A model generated the notes under the pieces. The model searched no databases, was not told the DNA's origin, and worked only from the letters and a program-made list of their open reading frames with translations. From the NCBI RefSeq assembly GCF_024746835.1, contig NZ_CP080531.1, positions 2,542,001 through 2,606,000 of the forward strand: a DNA stretch of 64,000 nt. Direction: 5' to 3'. Both the position numbers and the translations under genes were made by a program. This stretch comes from Mesorhizobium sp. AR02. GTDB taxonomy: Bacteria > Pseudomonadota > Alphaproteobacteria > Rhizobiales > Rhizobiaceae. Shown piece after piece: positions 8,887 to 17,449 of this stretch (position 1 is its first letter; every line of letters begins with the position of its first letter).

Positions 8887-9756
8887 TCAACTCTGTTGCA
8901 ACTGCCTCCGCCGCCAGGCGGCGGGCGCTTCACCGACCCGCTCACGAAAAAACCTGGAAAAATAGGCCGGATCGTCGAAGCCGATCTCGTAGGCGATGTC
9001 CTCGACCGTGCGCACGGTGAACAGCAGCAGCCGTTTGGCCTCCAGCAGCCGGCGTTCGCTGACGACCCGCTTGACGCCGCTGCCCAGCACCGCTCGGCTG
9101 GCCTTGTCGAGAAGATGCGGTGTGGTGGCAAGGCTCTCGACATAGCGCTCGACCGGCCAGTTGTCGCGGAAATGCGCATCGACGAGGCGGCGCAAGCCTA
9201 TCGCCAGCGACGCATCGGAAGACGGTGCGGCGGCAATTGTCGCCGGTGCGAGACGCGCGATGTGGGAGAGCGCGACGGCGATCAGCGCCGGCAGGACCTT
9301 GTCGTTGCCGGCCTGCGCCTCCGTGTATTCGGCGGCGATCATCTCCAGCACCGCCGCCAGTCTCTGCCATGCGGCGCTTTGCAGCAGGCCGTCGGCGAAG
9401 ACCGGCCTGTCCAGTGGCAGCAGGCTGTGGCCGGCAAGGGCGGCAAGCGCATCGTCGGCGACCGAGACGACGATGGCGTCGGTGCCGGGGCCGATCGAGA
9501 AGCCATGCACGATCGTGCTCGGCACGAAGCTGACGGCGGGCGCCGAAAAGTCCCAGGACTGATCCTCGATACGGTAGGTGCCGGAGCCGCTGGTCCAGTA
9601 GGTGATCTGGCCCATCTGCGGATGTTTGTGCGCGGCAACCTGGCCATGATGGATATTGCTCCGCGCGAGCACTGTCTCGACATGCAGGAAACCGACGTCG
9701 AGCGGCCGCACCGGCTCGCCATAGACGAAGAAGTCGGGAATGGAATTTTGGCTCAT
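8887..9756 (-). CDS. hpaA: AraC-family transcriptional activator, HpaA-like
   Basis: A 289-residue regulator: an N-terminal cupin sensor domain (KHPQMGQITYWTSGSGTY and a following VPSTIVHGF) and a C-terminal double helix-turn-helix at about residues 190-280, ending EDIAYEIGFDDPAYFSRFFR. The layout and C-terminus match HpaA, which activates hpaBC in response to 4-hydroxyphenylacetate. The gene is divergent from hpaB across a 92-base gap, the expected position for its control. The symbol is by family and context; other aromatic-responsive AraC proteins look similar. Confidence 0.8.
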   Translation of the reverse strand: MSQNSIPDFFVYGEPVRPLDVGFLHVETVLARSNIHHGQVAAHKHPQMGQITYWTSGSGTYRIEDQSWDFSAPAVSFVPSTIVHGFSIGPGTDAIVVSVADDALAALAGHSLLPLDRPVFADGLLQSAAWQRLAAVLEMIAAEYTEAQAGNDKVLPALIAVALSHIARLAPATIAAAPSSDASLAIGLRRLVDAHFRDNWPVERYVESLATTPHLLDKASRAVLGSGVKRVVSERRLLEAKRLLLFTVRTVEDIAYEIGFDDPAYFSRFFRERVGEAPAAWRRRQLQQS

Positions 9757-9774
9757 GGCGCCGGAAAAAGTCCA

Positions 9775-9804
9775 ATCGGTTTTGCCGTTCCGTCCATAAC
9801 CGAT
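9775..9804. promoter_or_regulatory. Candidate activator site between hpaA and hpaB
   Basis: The 92-base divergent gap contains an inverted pair ATCGGTT (9775-9781) and AACCGAT (9798-9804), and two GTCCA copies about 22 bases apart (from about 9770 and 9792). Spacing near two helical turns suits an AraC-family dimer, but no promoter boxes are clear. Confidence 0.3.
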
Positions 9805-9848
9805 CCATGCCGGCGGCGCTAGGGTTGCACGATAAGTGGAGGAACATC

Positions 9849-11393
9849 ATGCGGTCAGAAGATTTTCGTGCGGACAAAGCGCGCCCATTCACCGGGGCTG
9901 AATATCTGGAAAGCCTGCGCGACGGCCGCGAGGTCTATATCAATGGCGAACGCGTCGCCGACGTCACCACGCACCCGGCGATGCGCAATTCGGCGCGGTC
10001 GCTGGCACGGCTCTACGATGCCCTGCATGACCCCAAGCGGCGCGACACGCTGACCTCGGCCACCGACACGGGTTCGGGCGGCTACACCCACAAATACTTT
10101 CGCGTCGCCAAATCCTCCGGCGAACTTGTGGCGCAGCAGACGGCGATCGCCGAGTGGTCGCGCATGTCCTATGGCTGGATGGGGCGCACGCCCGACTACA
10201 AGGCGGCGCTGATGAACACGCTCGGCGCCAATGCCGACTGGTACGGGCCGTTCAAGGACAATGCGCTCGCCTGGCACAAACGTGCCCAGGAAGCCGTGCT
10301 GTTCATGAACCACGCCATCGTCAACCCGCCGATCGACCGCCACAAGCCGGCCGAACAGGTGAAGGATGTCTTCGTCCACATCACCAGGGAGACGGATGCC
10401 GGCATCTATGTCTCCGGCGCCAAGGTGGTGGCGACGTCATCGGCGCTGACGCACTATAATTTCCTGGCGCAGGGCTCGGCGACGGTCACCGAGGATCCGT
10501 CGCTGTCGGTGATGTTCATCGTGCCGATGAACGCGCCGGGGATAAAGATGTTCTGCCGCGTCTCCTACGAGCAGACGGCCAACACGGTGGCGGCGCCCTT
10601 CGACTATCCACTGTCGTCGCGCTTTGACGAGAACGACGCCATCCTGGTGCTCGACAATGTCTTCATCCCCTGGGCGGACGTGCTGGTGTTGCGTGATGCG
10701 CAGAAAATCCTGTCGTTCCATCCGGCGTCGGGATTCATGCATGGCTATTGCTTCCAGGGCTGCACGCGGTTTGCCGTCAAGCTCGACTTCCTTGCCGGCC
10801 TGCTGGCCAAGGCACTGCGCGCCACCGGCGGCGACGCCTTCCGCGGCAACCAGGCGGCACTGGGCGAGGTCATTGCGCTCAGGCACATGTTCTGGAGTTT
10901 TTCCAATGCCATGGCCTACAATCCGATCCCGTGGGCGAATGGCGCGGTGCTGCCCAATCTCGACGCGGCGCTCGCCTACCGGACCTTCATGTCGGAAGCC
11001 TATCCGCGCGTCATCGACACGGTGCGCCGGGTGATTGCGTCGGGGCTGATCTACCTGCCATCGTCGGTGCGCGACTTCAACAATCCCGAGATCGACAAAT
11101 ATCTGGCGCAATATGTGCGCGGCTCGAACGATATGGGCCATATCGAGCGCATCAAGATCATGAAGCTGTTGTGGGATGCGACCGGCACCGAGTTTGGCGG
11201 CCGCCACGCGCTTTACGAGCTCAATTATGCCGGCGCGCCGGAAGAGGTGCGGCTGCAAGTGCTGAAGGGTGCCGAACGCGGTGGCCGGCTGAAGGCGATG
11301 GAGGAACTCGTCGATACCTGCATGGCCGACTATGACGAGAATGGCTGGACGGGCGACACCTGGCTGCCACCGCTGGCTTCTGCGGCCGGGTGA
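9849..11393 (+). CDS. hpaB: 4-hydroxyphenylacetate 3-monooxygenase, oxygenase component
   Basis: A 514-residue FADH2-using hydroxylase that converts 4-hydroxyphenylacetate to 3,4-dihydroxyphenylacetate; the length agrees with E. coli HpaB (about 520). Recognisable parts are the N-terminal GAEYLESLRDGREVYINGE, the substrate-site segment RMSYGWMGRTPDYKA, NHAIVNPPIDRHK with its conserved His, the flavin-site loop SSALTHYNFLAQGSA, and DNVFIPWADVLVLRD. The ATG at 9849 follows GGAGG by about 7 bases; an upstream in-frame start would lie in the divergent promoter gap. Reduced flavin comes from HpaC, encoded 6 bases downstream. Probably activated by the divergent AraC-type regulator. Confidence 0.95.
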   Translation: MRSEDFRADKARPFTGAEYLESLRDGREVYINGERVADVTTHPAMRNSARSLARLYDALHDPKRRDTLTSATDTGSGGYTHKYFRVAKSSGELVAQQTAIAEWSRMSYGWMGRTPDYKAALMNTLGANADWYGPFKDNALAWHKRAQEAVLFMNHAIVNPPIDRHKPAEQVKDVFVHITRETDAGIYVSGAKVVATSSALTHYNFLAQGSATVTEDPSLSVMFIVPMNAPGIKMFCRVSYEQTANTVAAPFDYPLSSRFDENDAILVLDNVFIPWADVLVLRDAQKILSFHPASGFMHGYCFQGCTRFAVKLDFLAGLLAKALRATGGDAFRGNQAALGEVIALRHMFWSFSNAMAYNPIPWANGAVLPNLDAALAYRTFMSEAYPRVIDTVRRVIASGLIYLPSSVRDFNNPEIDKYLAQYVRGSNDMGHIERIKIMKLLWDATGTEFGGRHALYELNYAGAPEEVRLQVLKGAERGGRLKAMEELVDTCMADYDENGWTGDTWLPPLASAAG

Positions 11394-11399
11394 ACGCCG

Positions 11400-11909
11400 A
11401 TGGCCACGCAGATTTCGAAGACCGATTTCCGCGACGCCATGGCAAGGGTCTGCGCACCGGTCAACATCGTCACCACCGATGGCCCGGCGGGGCGCGGCGG
11501 CTTCACCGCCACCGCCATGTGCAGCGTTTCCGACGAGCCGCCGACCCTGCTGGTGTGCATGAACGGGCGTTCGACGCAGGCCGCCATGTTCCTCGCCAAC
11601 CGGCGCTTCTGCGTCAACGTGCTGACGCATGACCACATGCATCTGGCGGGAAAGTTCGCCGGCGCGACACGGGATATGGAAGCGCGCTATTCGGCGGCTC
11701 GCTGGCAGACACTGACGTCAGGCACGCCGGCACTGTCGGACGCGATCGTCAATTTCGATTGCGAGATCGAGGACGTGCATGTCGTCGGCACGCACAATGT
11801 CATGATCGGCCGCGTCATCGACGTGCGCCACGGCAGCGGCGGCTCGGCGCTGCTCTATGTCGATCGTAATTATACGCAGCCGACACGGCTGGGGAGCTTT
11901 GGCGGGTGA
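11400..11909 (+). CDS. hpaC: Flavin reductase component of 4-hydroxyphenylacetate monooxygenase
   Basis: A 169-residue flavin reductase of the HpaC/FRP-small family, which uses NADH to make free FADH2 for HpaB. Motifs: FTATAMCSVSDEPPTLLVCMN near the flavin-binding strand, FCVNVLTHDHMHLAGKFAG, and the terminal GRVIDVRHG segment. The length matches E. coli HpaC (170). It begins 6 bases after the hpaB stop, so the two form a two-gene transcription unit that ends at the palindromic element at 11958. Confidence 0.93.
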   Translation: MATQISKTDFRDAMARVCAPVNIVTTDGPAGRGGFTATAMCSVSDEPPTLLVCMNGRSTQAAMFLANRRFCVNVLTHDHMHLAGKFAGATRDMEARYSAARWQTLTSGTPALSDAIVNFDCEIEDVHVVGTHNVMIGRVIDVRHGSGGSALLYVDRNYTQPTRLGSFGG

Positions 11910-11957
11910 GGAGGGGCTGGTGCCTCCGCTTGACAGGTTGGAGCCGAAGCCTCCCCA

Positions 11958-12148
11958 ACTTTGTCATCCACGGGCGGAGCAGGAGCGAAGCTCCGTCGTG
12001 GGACCCTGGGATCCATGCTGCGACCCCAATCGAAGGGCGCAGCGGAGCAGAAATTCTGAACCGTGGCGGCGCTTAGGAGTCCCGGCATGGATCCTCGGGT
12101 CTGCGCCGCGTCGCTTCGCTCCTTGCTCCGCCCGTGGATGACGAAGTG
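11958..12148. repeat. Palindromic intergenic repeat element (about 190 bp)
   Basis: The outer arms at about 11958-11991 and 12113-12148 are near-perfect inverted repeats (left begins TTGTCATCCACGGGCGGAGC, right ends with its complement). An inner pair, ending GATCCATGC at 12018 and starting GCATGGATC at 12085, is also inverted. No ORF fills it. It lies between the convergent hpaC and hpaR genes and fills most of the 11910-12225 gap. The long foldback could act as a bidirectional terminator; related repeats are common between rhizobial genes. Confidence 0.8.
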
Positions 12149-12225
12149 ATGGACGCTGCGGCTAATTTCCAAGGTTGCGACCCCAACAAACCGTTAAAAC
12201 TTCTGCGGCGACCCGCCGAAAAGCC

Positions 12226-12654
12226 TCAGCTCTCGCCGTCGATCAGCGTCTCCAGCAAATCGAGCAACTGCTCCAGCCGCTCATGGCCGAACCGCCGCTC
12301 GATGTCGTCGTAGATGACGCGGCGCTCGGGCGACAGGGCGTCGATCAAGGCGGAGCCGGCCGGTGCGATGGTCAGGACGACGCGACGGCCGTCGCCTTCC
12401 GCCTTGTTGCGGGTGATGAATTTTCGGCCCTCGAGCGCCTTGATGATGCGGGTCAGGCTGGGTGGCAGCACCGAGGCGCGATCGGCAAGCTCGGTCGCCT
12501 CGACCGAGCCGGCCTCGCTCAGCACGCGCAGCACGCGCCATTGCTGTTCGGTCACGTCGTGCGCGGCAAGCATGGGGCGAAACCGCGCCATCACCGCTTC
12601 GCGGGCATGAAGCAGCGCCATTGGCAGGGAACGACGAGTGTTTTCAGGCAGCAA
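12226..12654 (-). CDS. hpaR: MarR-family repressor of homoprotocatechuate degradation, HpaR/HpcR-like
   Basis: A winged helix-turn-helix MarR protein of about 142 residues. The segment ALLHAREAVMARFRPML followed by VTEQQWRVLRVLSEAG closely resembles HpaR/HpcR, the repressor of the hpa meta-cleavage operon. The recognition region ASVLPPSLTRIIKALEGR and the wing (NKAEGDGRRVVLTI) are intact. I choose TTG at 12654, which gives the same N-terminal length as the E. coli protein and has GGGGA upstream; ATG 12621 is an alternative, and a longer frame from TTG 12717 is not supported. It is divergent from hpaF, whose promoter carries a strong palindrome (12786-12807). Confidence 0.87.
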   Translation of the reverse strand: MLPENTRRSLPMALLHAREAVMARFRPMLAAHDVTEQQWRVLRVLSEAGSVEATELADRASVLPPSLTRIIKALEGRKFITRNKAEGDGRRVVLTIAPAGSALIDALSPERRVIYDDIERRFGHERLEQLLDLLETLIDGES

Positions 12655-12765
12655 GAAGCAGCGTCCCCAATCAAGCGGCGGCCAGTGGGATTTTACCCCA
12701 TTTGGACCGCGCGCCAAAACCCGACTTTTCCATCCCGTATCGTCGCCTCAGGCCGGATGCAAGGC

Positions 12766-12793
12766 TTGACTTCGGCGATATCGCATGTAATTA
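12766..12793 (+). promoter_or_regulatory. Promoter of the hpaFEDGH operon
   Basis: A -35 box TTGACT (12766-12771), a 16-base spacer and a -10-like TAATTA (12788-12793) precede hpaF. The -10 lies inside the palindrome at 12786-12807, so a bound repressor would block polymerase. Confidence 0.5.
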
Positions 12794-12807
12794 ACGCGTT
12801 AACTACA
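12786..12807. promoter_or_regulatory. Probable HpaR operator (22-bp palindrome)
   Basis: The half sites TGTAATTAACG and CGTTAACTACA form a 22-bp inverted repeat with a single mismatched pair and the perfect core TTAACGCGTTAA. It overlaps the -10 of the hpaF promoter in the hpaR-hpaF divergent gap, the classical layout of a MarR repressor site. Confidence 0.65.
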
Positions 12808-12837
12808 ACAAGGCAATGATCCAGGGAACGAAACGCG

Positions 12838-13224
12838 GTGCCTCACTTCTCCATCGAGTATTCGGCCAATCTCGATGCCAAGGTCGACATGGGCGAATTG
12901 TGCGCGCTGGTGTTGCGCACGGTGCTCGACACCGGGCTGTTCGAGACCGGCGCGGTGCGGGTGCGGGCCTTTCGCGCCGAGGCCTACGCCATTGCCGACA
13001 GATTGCCGGAAAACGCCTTTCTCGACATGTCGTTTCGCATCGGGATCGGCCGCAGCGCCGAGGACAAGAAGCGGACCGGCGAGGCCATCTTCGCCGCAGT
13101 GAGCGAATACCTGGCCACGCTGTTCGAGACCCCGCATTTCGCTCTGTCGCTGGAGATCAGGGAAATCGATCCGGTGCTGAGCTGGAAGAAGAATGCAATC
13201 CACCCGCGGCTGCGCGGCAAGTGA
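12838..13224 (+). CDS. hpaF: 5-carboxymethyl-2-hydroxymuconate delta-isomerase
   Basis: A 128-residue tautomerase-superfamily enzyme with Pro2 (M-PHFSIEYSANL), the catalytic N-terminal proline of CHM isomerase. The length matches E. coli HpaF/HpcD (126), and the central AFLDMSFRIGIGRSAEDKK corresponds to its conserved MTLKIGAGRS-type segment. It isomerises 5-carboxymethyl-2-hydroxymuconate during homoprotocatechuate degradation. The start is GTG with AGGGAA upstream. It is the first gene of the repressor-controlled operon hpaFEDGH. Confidence 0.9.
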   Translation: MPHFSIEYSANLDAKVDMGELCALVLRTVLDTGLFETGAVRVRAFRAEAYAIADRLPENAFLDMSFRIGIGRSAEDKKRTGEAIFAAVSEYLATLFETPHFALSLEIREIDPVLSWKKNAIHPRLRGK

Positions 13225-13236
13225 CGGAAAGCTGAC

Positions 13237-14754
13237 ATGTCCGATCTCGAAGGCAATCTGAAAAAGGCCGAGGCCTATCTGGCCCGCTTCAAGACCGACG
13301 GCGTGTTGAACCAGATCGGCGGCGAAGCGCTGCCGGCCGCCGACGGCTCGACTTTCGAGACGCTGTCGCCGGTCGACCTCAAGCCGCTGGCCAAGGTCGC
13401 GCGCGGTGGCGCCGCTGACATCGACCGCGCCGCCAAGGCGGCGAAGGCGGCATTCCCGGCCTGGGCCGCCATGCCGGGCGAAGCACGCAAGAAGCTGCTG
13501 CACAAAATTGCCGACGCGATCGAGGCGCGTGCCGAGGAGATCGCCTTCGTCGAATGCATGGACACCGGCCAGGCATTGAAATTCATGGCCAAGGCGGCGT
13601 TGCGCGGTGCCGAGAATTTCCGCTTCTTCGCCGACCGCGCGCCGGAAGCGCGTGACGGCGAGACGCTGCGGACGACGGGTCAGGTCAACCTCACCACCCG
13701 GGTGCCGATCGGCCCGGTCGGCATCATCACGCCGTGGAACACGCCGTTCATGCTGTCGACCTGGAAGATCGCACCGGCGCTGGCGGCAGGCTGCACCGTC
13801 GTTCATAAGCCGGCTGAATTCTCGCCGCTGACCGCGCGGCTGCTGGTCGAGATCGCCGAGGAAGCTGGCCTGCCGAAAGGCGTGTGGAATCTGGTCAACG
13901 GCCTTGGTGAACATGCCGGCAAGGCGCTGACCGAACATCCCGACATCAAGGCGATCGGCTTTGTCGGCGAGAGCCGCACCGGTTCGATGATCATGAGACA
14001 GGGCGCCGACACGCTGAAGCGCGTGCATTTCGAACTCGGCGGCAAGAACCCGGTGATCGTCTTCGCCGATGCCGACCTCGAACGCGCGGCGGATGCGGCG
14101 GTGTTCATGATCTACTCGCTCAACGGTGAACGCTGCACCTCGTCGTCGCGGCTGCTGGTGGAAGCCTCGGTGTATGATCGGTTCACCGATCTGGTGGCGG
14201 AGAAGGCCAAGCGCATCAAGATCGGTCACCCGCTCGACCCCAAAACCGTGGTCGGGCCGCTGATCCATCCGGTGCATGAGGAAAAAGTGCTGTCCTATAT
14301 CGAGATCGGCAAATCGGAGGGCGCGGTGGTCGCCGCCGGCGGCGGCAAGTTCGCCGGCCCGGGCGGCGGCTGCTATGTCAGCCCGACGCTGTTCACCGGC
14401 GCCACCAACAGGATGCGCATTGCCCAGGAAGAGATTTTCGGGCCGGTGCTAACGGCAATCGCCTTCAAGGACGAGGCGGAAGCGCTGGCGCTGGCCAACG
14501 ACACGCAATATGGCCTGACCGGCTATCTCTGGACTTCCAACGTGACCCGCGCCTTCCGCTTCACCGATGCGCTGGAGGCCGGCATGATCTGGGTCAATTC
14601 GGAGAATGTGCGGCATTTGCCGACACCGTTCGGCGGCGTCAAGAATTCCGGCATCGGCCGCGACGGCGGCGACCATTCCTTCGACTTCTACATGGAGACG
14701 AAGAACGTCGCCTTTGCGACGGCGGCGCACGCGATCCAGAAACTCGGCGGCTGA
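13237..14754 (+). CDS. hpaE: 5-carboxymethyl-2-hydroxymuconate semialdehyde dehydrogenase
   Basis: A 505-residue NAD-dependent aldehyde dehydrogenase. Motifs: the cofactor segment PWNTPFMLSTWKIAPAL, GFVGESRTGS, the general base in FELGGKNP and the nucleophile in NGERCTSSSR. Between hpaF and hpaD, 12 bases after hpaF, it most likely oxidises the ring-cleavage product CHMS to 5-carboxymethyl-2-hydroxymuconate. The assignment to HpaE rather than another ALDH rests on operon position and on full-length agreement with the HpaE subfamily. Confidence 0.92.
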   Translation: MSDLEGNLKKAEAYLARFKTDGVLNQIGGEALPAADGSTFETLSPVDLKPLAKVARGGAADIDRAAKAAKAAFPAWAAMPGEARKKLLHKIADAIEARAEEIAFVECMDTGQALKFMAKAALRGAENFRFFADRAPEARDGETLRTTGQVNLTTRVPIGPVGIITPWNTPFMLSTWKIAPALAAGCTVVHKPAEFSPLTARLLVEIAEEAGLPKGVWNLVNGLGEHAGKALTEHPDIKAIGFVGESRTGSMIMRQGADTLKRVHFELGGKNPVIVFADADLERAADAAVFMIYSLNGERCTSSSRLLVEASVYDRFTDLVAEKAKRIKIGHPLDPKTVVGPLIHPVHEEKVLSYIEIGKSEGAVVAAGGGKFAGPGGGCYVSPTLFTGATNRMRIAQEEIFGPVLTAIAFKDEAEALALANDTQYGLTGYLWTSNVTRAFRFTDALEAGMIWVNSENVRHLPTPFGGVKNSGIGRDGGDHSFDFYMETKNVAFATAAHAIQKLGG

Positions 14755-14767
14755 CGGAGGAAATCAG

Positions 14768-15748
14768 ATGCCCTTGCCCAAGCCCAACCTCTATCCCGCC
14801 TTCAACATCGTGCGCCTCAGCCATGTCGAGCTGGCGGTGACCGACCTTGCCAAATCCCGCGCCTTCTATGTCGACACGCTCGGCCTGCAGGTCACCGACG
14901 AGACCTCAGGCGCCATCTATTTGCGCGCCATGGAGGAGCGTGGCCATCACTGCATCGTGCTGCGCAAGGCAACGACGCCGGAAGCGCGCGATCTCGGCTT
15001 CAAGGTTTTTTCGGACGAGGATCTCGACAAGGCCGAGCATTTCTTCAAGGGCAAGGGCCTGCCGGTGGAATGGGTCGAGCGGCCTTACCAGTCGCGCACC
15101 TTCCGCACGCGCGACCCGCACGGCATTCCGCTCGAATTCTATGCTGAGATGGCAAGGCTGCCGCCGATCCACCAGAAATACGCGCTCTATCGCGGCGTGA
15201 AGCCGCTGCGCGTCGACCACTTCAACTGCTTCTCGCCCAATGTCGACGAGTCCGTTGCCTTCTATAACGAGCTCGGGTTCCGCGTGACCGAGTACACCGA
15301 GGATGCCTCGAGCGGGAAGCTGTGGGCGGCGTGGACGCACCGCAAGGGCGGCGTCCACGACATCGCCTTCACCAATGGCGTCGGGCCGCGCCTGCACCAC
15401 GTCGCCTTCTGGGTGCCGACGCCGCTCAACATCATTGACCTGCTCGATTTGATGGCAACGACCGGCTATTTGCCGAACATCGAACGCGGCCCCGGCCGGC
15501 ACGGCATTTCCAACGCCTTCTTCCTCTATGTCCGGGACCCGGACAACCATCGCATCGAGATCTACTGTTCGGACTACCAGACGGTCGATCCGGACCTCGA
15601 GCCGATCAAATGGGACCTCAAGGACCCGCAGCGCCAGACGCTGTGGGGCGCGCCGGCGCCGAAAAGCTGGTTCGAGGAAGGCAGCAGCTTTGCCGGCGCC
15701 ACCGCCCGCCAGCCTGATCTGACGGCGTCGCCGATCATCGCGCCGTGA
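14768..15748 (+). CDS. hpaD: 3,4-dihydroxyphenylacetate 2,3-dioxygenase, type I extradiol (VOC fold)
   Basis: A 326-residue ring-cleavage enzyme with two vicinal-oxygen-chelate repeats. Metal ligands are visible as His151 (VDHFNCF), His210 or 211 (RLHHVAFW) and Glu264 (HRIEIYCSDY), the 2-His-1-carboxylate triad of the Brevibacterium-type homoprotocatechuate dioxygenase. It opens the ring of homoprotocatechuate to CHMS. The start at 14768 follows GGAGGAAA; a longer upstream frame would overlap hpaE. It differs from the LigB-type (class III) HpaD of E. coli, so the same pathway step is carried out by an unrelated fold. Confidence 0.93.
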   Translation: MPLPKPNLYPAFNIVRLSHVELAVTDLAKSRAFYVDTLGLQVTDETSGAIYLRAMEERGHHCIVLRKATTPEARDLGFKVFSDEDLDKAEHFFKGKGLPVEWVERPYQSRTFRTRDPHGIPLEFYAEMARLPPIHQKYALYRGVKPLRVDHFNCFSPNVDESVAFYNELGFRVTEYTEDASSGKLWAAWTHRKGGVHDIAFTNGVGPRLHHVAFWVPTPLNIIDLLDLMATTGYLPNIERGPGRHGISNAFFLYVRDPDNHRIEIYCSDYQTVDPDLEPIKWDLKDPQRQTLWGAPAPKSWFEEGSSFAGATARQPDLTASPIIAP

Positions 15749-15770
15749 CAGCCCCTATGAGGAGACGCGG

Positions 15771-16646
15771 ATGACTGGATATGGGCGGCTCGCCACCTTC
15801 ACGGCCGGCGGCAAGGCGCGCTATGGCTCGGTTACCGACAGGGGCGTCGTCGACCTGTCTGCCCGCCACAGCCAGTGGCCGACATTGCGCGAGGTGATCG
15901 AAGCCGGCGCCTTGCGGCGGCTGACGGAAGAGGCCGAGGCCTTTGCCGCCGATTTCCCGCTCCACGCCATCGCCTATGACATCCCGATCCCGTCGCCGGA
16001 AAAGATCATCTGCGTCGGCGTCAACTATCCGGACCGCAACGAGGAGTACAAGGACGGCCAGGCAGCGCCTGCCAACCCGTCGCTGTTCATCCGCTTTCCC
16101 CGTTCCTTCGTCGGCCATGGTGCTGCACTGGTGCGGCCGCCGGAATCACCACAACTCGACTATGAGGGCGAAATCGTCATCGTCATCGGCAAAGGCGGGC
16201 GGCGCATCGCCGAGGCGGATGCGCTCGGCCACATCGCGGCGCTGTCGCTATGCAATGAAGGCACCATCCGCGACTGGGTGCGGCACGCCAAGTTCAACGT
16301 CACGCAAGGCAAGAATTTCGACCGCACCGGGTCGATCGGCCCATGGCTGGTGCCGTTCACGGATGAGGCGCAGATCGCCGACATTGCGCTCTCCACCCGC
16401 GTCAATGGCGAGATCCGCCAGCAGGAGCGCACCAGCCGGATGATCTTTACCTTCCGCAAGATCATCAACTACATCTCGACCTTCACCACGCTGGTGCCTG
16501 GCGATATCATCGTCACCGGCACGCCGACCGGTGCCGGCGCCCGCTTCGATCCGCCGATCTGGCTGAAGCCCGGCGATGTGATCGAGGTCGAGGCCGACGG
16601 CATCGGCGTGCTCCGAAACGGCGTGGTCGATGAGGCAACAGCATGA
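15771..16646 (+). CDS. hpaG: Fumarylacetoacetate hydrolase-family decarboxylase/isomerase, HpaG-like (single domain)
   Basis: A 291-residue FAH-fold protein with ICVGVNYPDRNEEYKDG, the metal-binding acidic pattern LDYEGEIVIVIGK, and NEGTIRDWVRHAKFNVTQGK. In the hpa route this family decarboxylates OPET and isomerises HHDD. E. coli HpaG is a duplicated two-domain protein of about 430 residues; here only one catalytic unit plus the N-terminal cap is present, so one of the two activities may be lost or shared. It starts 22 bases after hpaD and overlaps hpaH by 4 bases. Confidence 0.85.
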   Translation: MTGYGRLATFTAGGKARYGSVTDRGVVDLSARHSQWPTLREVIEAGALRRLTEEAEAFAADFPLHAIAYDIPIPSPEKIICVGVNYPDRNEEYKDGQAAPANPSLFIRFPRSFVGHGAALVRPPESPQLDYEGEIVIVIGKGGRRIAEADALGHIAALSLCNEGTIRDWVRHAKFNVTQGKNFDRTGSIGPWLVPFTDEAQIADIALSTRVNGEIRQQERTSRMIFTFRKIINYISTFTTLVPGDIIVTGTPTGAGARFDPPIWLKPGDVIEVEADGIGVLRNGVVDEATA

Positions 16647-17449
16647 CCCCGGAGCAAGTGGAAGACGCGGCCAACCGGCTGTTCGAAGCCGAGCGGTCAC
16701 GCCGCCAGATCCGGCTGCTCAGCCTCGATTTTCCCGAGGCGACGATGGAGGACGCCTATCGCGTGCAGGCCGCGCTGGTGACGCGCAAGATCGATTCCGG
16801 GCTGAAGCCAAAGGGCTGGAAGATCGGGCTGACCTCCAAGGCGATGCAGTATGCGCTGGCCATCGATACGCCGGATTCGGGCGTGCTGTTCGACGACATG
16901 TTCTTCAACGACGGCGCGACGGTTCCGGCCGGCCGCTTCATCCAGCCGCGCGTCGAGGCCGAGATCGCCTTCGTCATGAAGGCACCGTTGAAGGGTCCCG
17001 GCGTGACCATCTTCGACGTGCTCAACGCCACCGACTACATCACGCCGGCGCTGGAAATCCTCGATACGCGCATCGAGCGCGTCAATGCCGAGACGAAGAA
17101 GGCGCGCACCTTATTCGACACCATCTCCGACAATGCCGCCAATGCCGGCATCGTCATCGGCGGCCGGCCGCAGCGGCCTGATGAAGCCGACATGCGCTGG
17201 ATCGGCGCCATCGTCTCGCGCAATGCCGAGGTCGAGGAGACCGGGCTTGGCGCCGGCGTGCTCAACCATCCGGCCATGGGCATCGCCTGGCTGGCGGACC
17301 GGCTCGCGCGCTATGGCATGTCGATCGCGGCCGGCGAAGTGGTGCTGTCGGGATCGTTCGTGCGTCCGGTCGAGGCACGACCGGGCGACACGATCGTCGC
17401 CGATTTCGGCAGCTCGGGTAAGGTCAGCATCCATTTCGCCAAGAGCTGA
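16643..17449 (+). CDS. hpaH: 2-oxo-hept-3-ene-1,7-dioate hydratase
   Basis: A 268-residue member of the MhpD/HpaH hydratase family (FAH-related fold): QAALVTRKIDSGLKPKGWKI, the metal-binding QPRVEAEIAFVMKAPL segment and GASVLNHP-like GAGVLNHPAMGIAWLADRLA. It hydrates OHED to 4-hydroxy-2-oxoheptane-1,7-dioate, the substrate of the aldolase HpaI. Its ATG overlaps the hpaG stop (ATGA). It is the last hpa gene; no aldolase follows, and the next gene lies on the opposite strand 12 bases away. Confidence 0.92.
   Translation: MTPEQVEDAANRLFEAERSRRQIRLLSLDFPEATMEDAYRVQAALVTRKIDSGLKPKGWKIGLTSKAMQYALAIDTPDSGVLFDDMFFNDGATVPAGRFIQPRVEAEIAFVMKAPLKGPGVTIFDVLNATDYITPALEILDTRIERVNAETKKARTLFDTISDNAANAGIVIGGRPQRPDEADMRWIGAIVSRNAEVEETGLGAGVLNHPAMGIAWLADRLARYGMSIAAGEVVLSGSFVRPVEARPGDTIVADFGSSGKVSIHFAKS

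Noticed and set aside
12799..14277. 492-codon open frame antisense to hpaF/hpaE
   Set aside because: It spans the operator and two well-supported hpa genes and shows no family motif.
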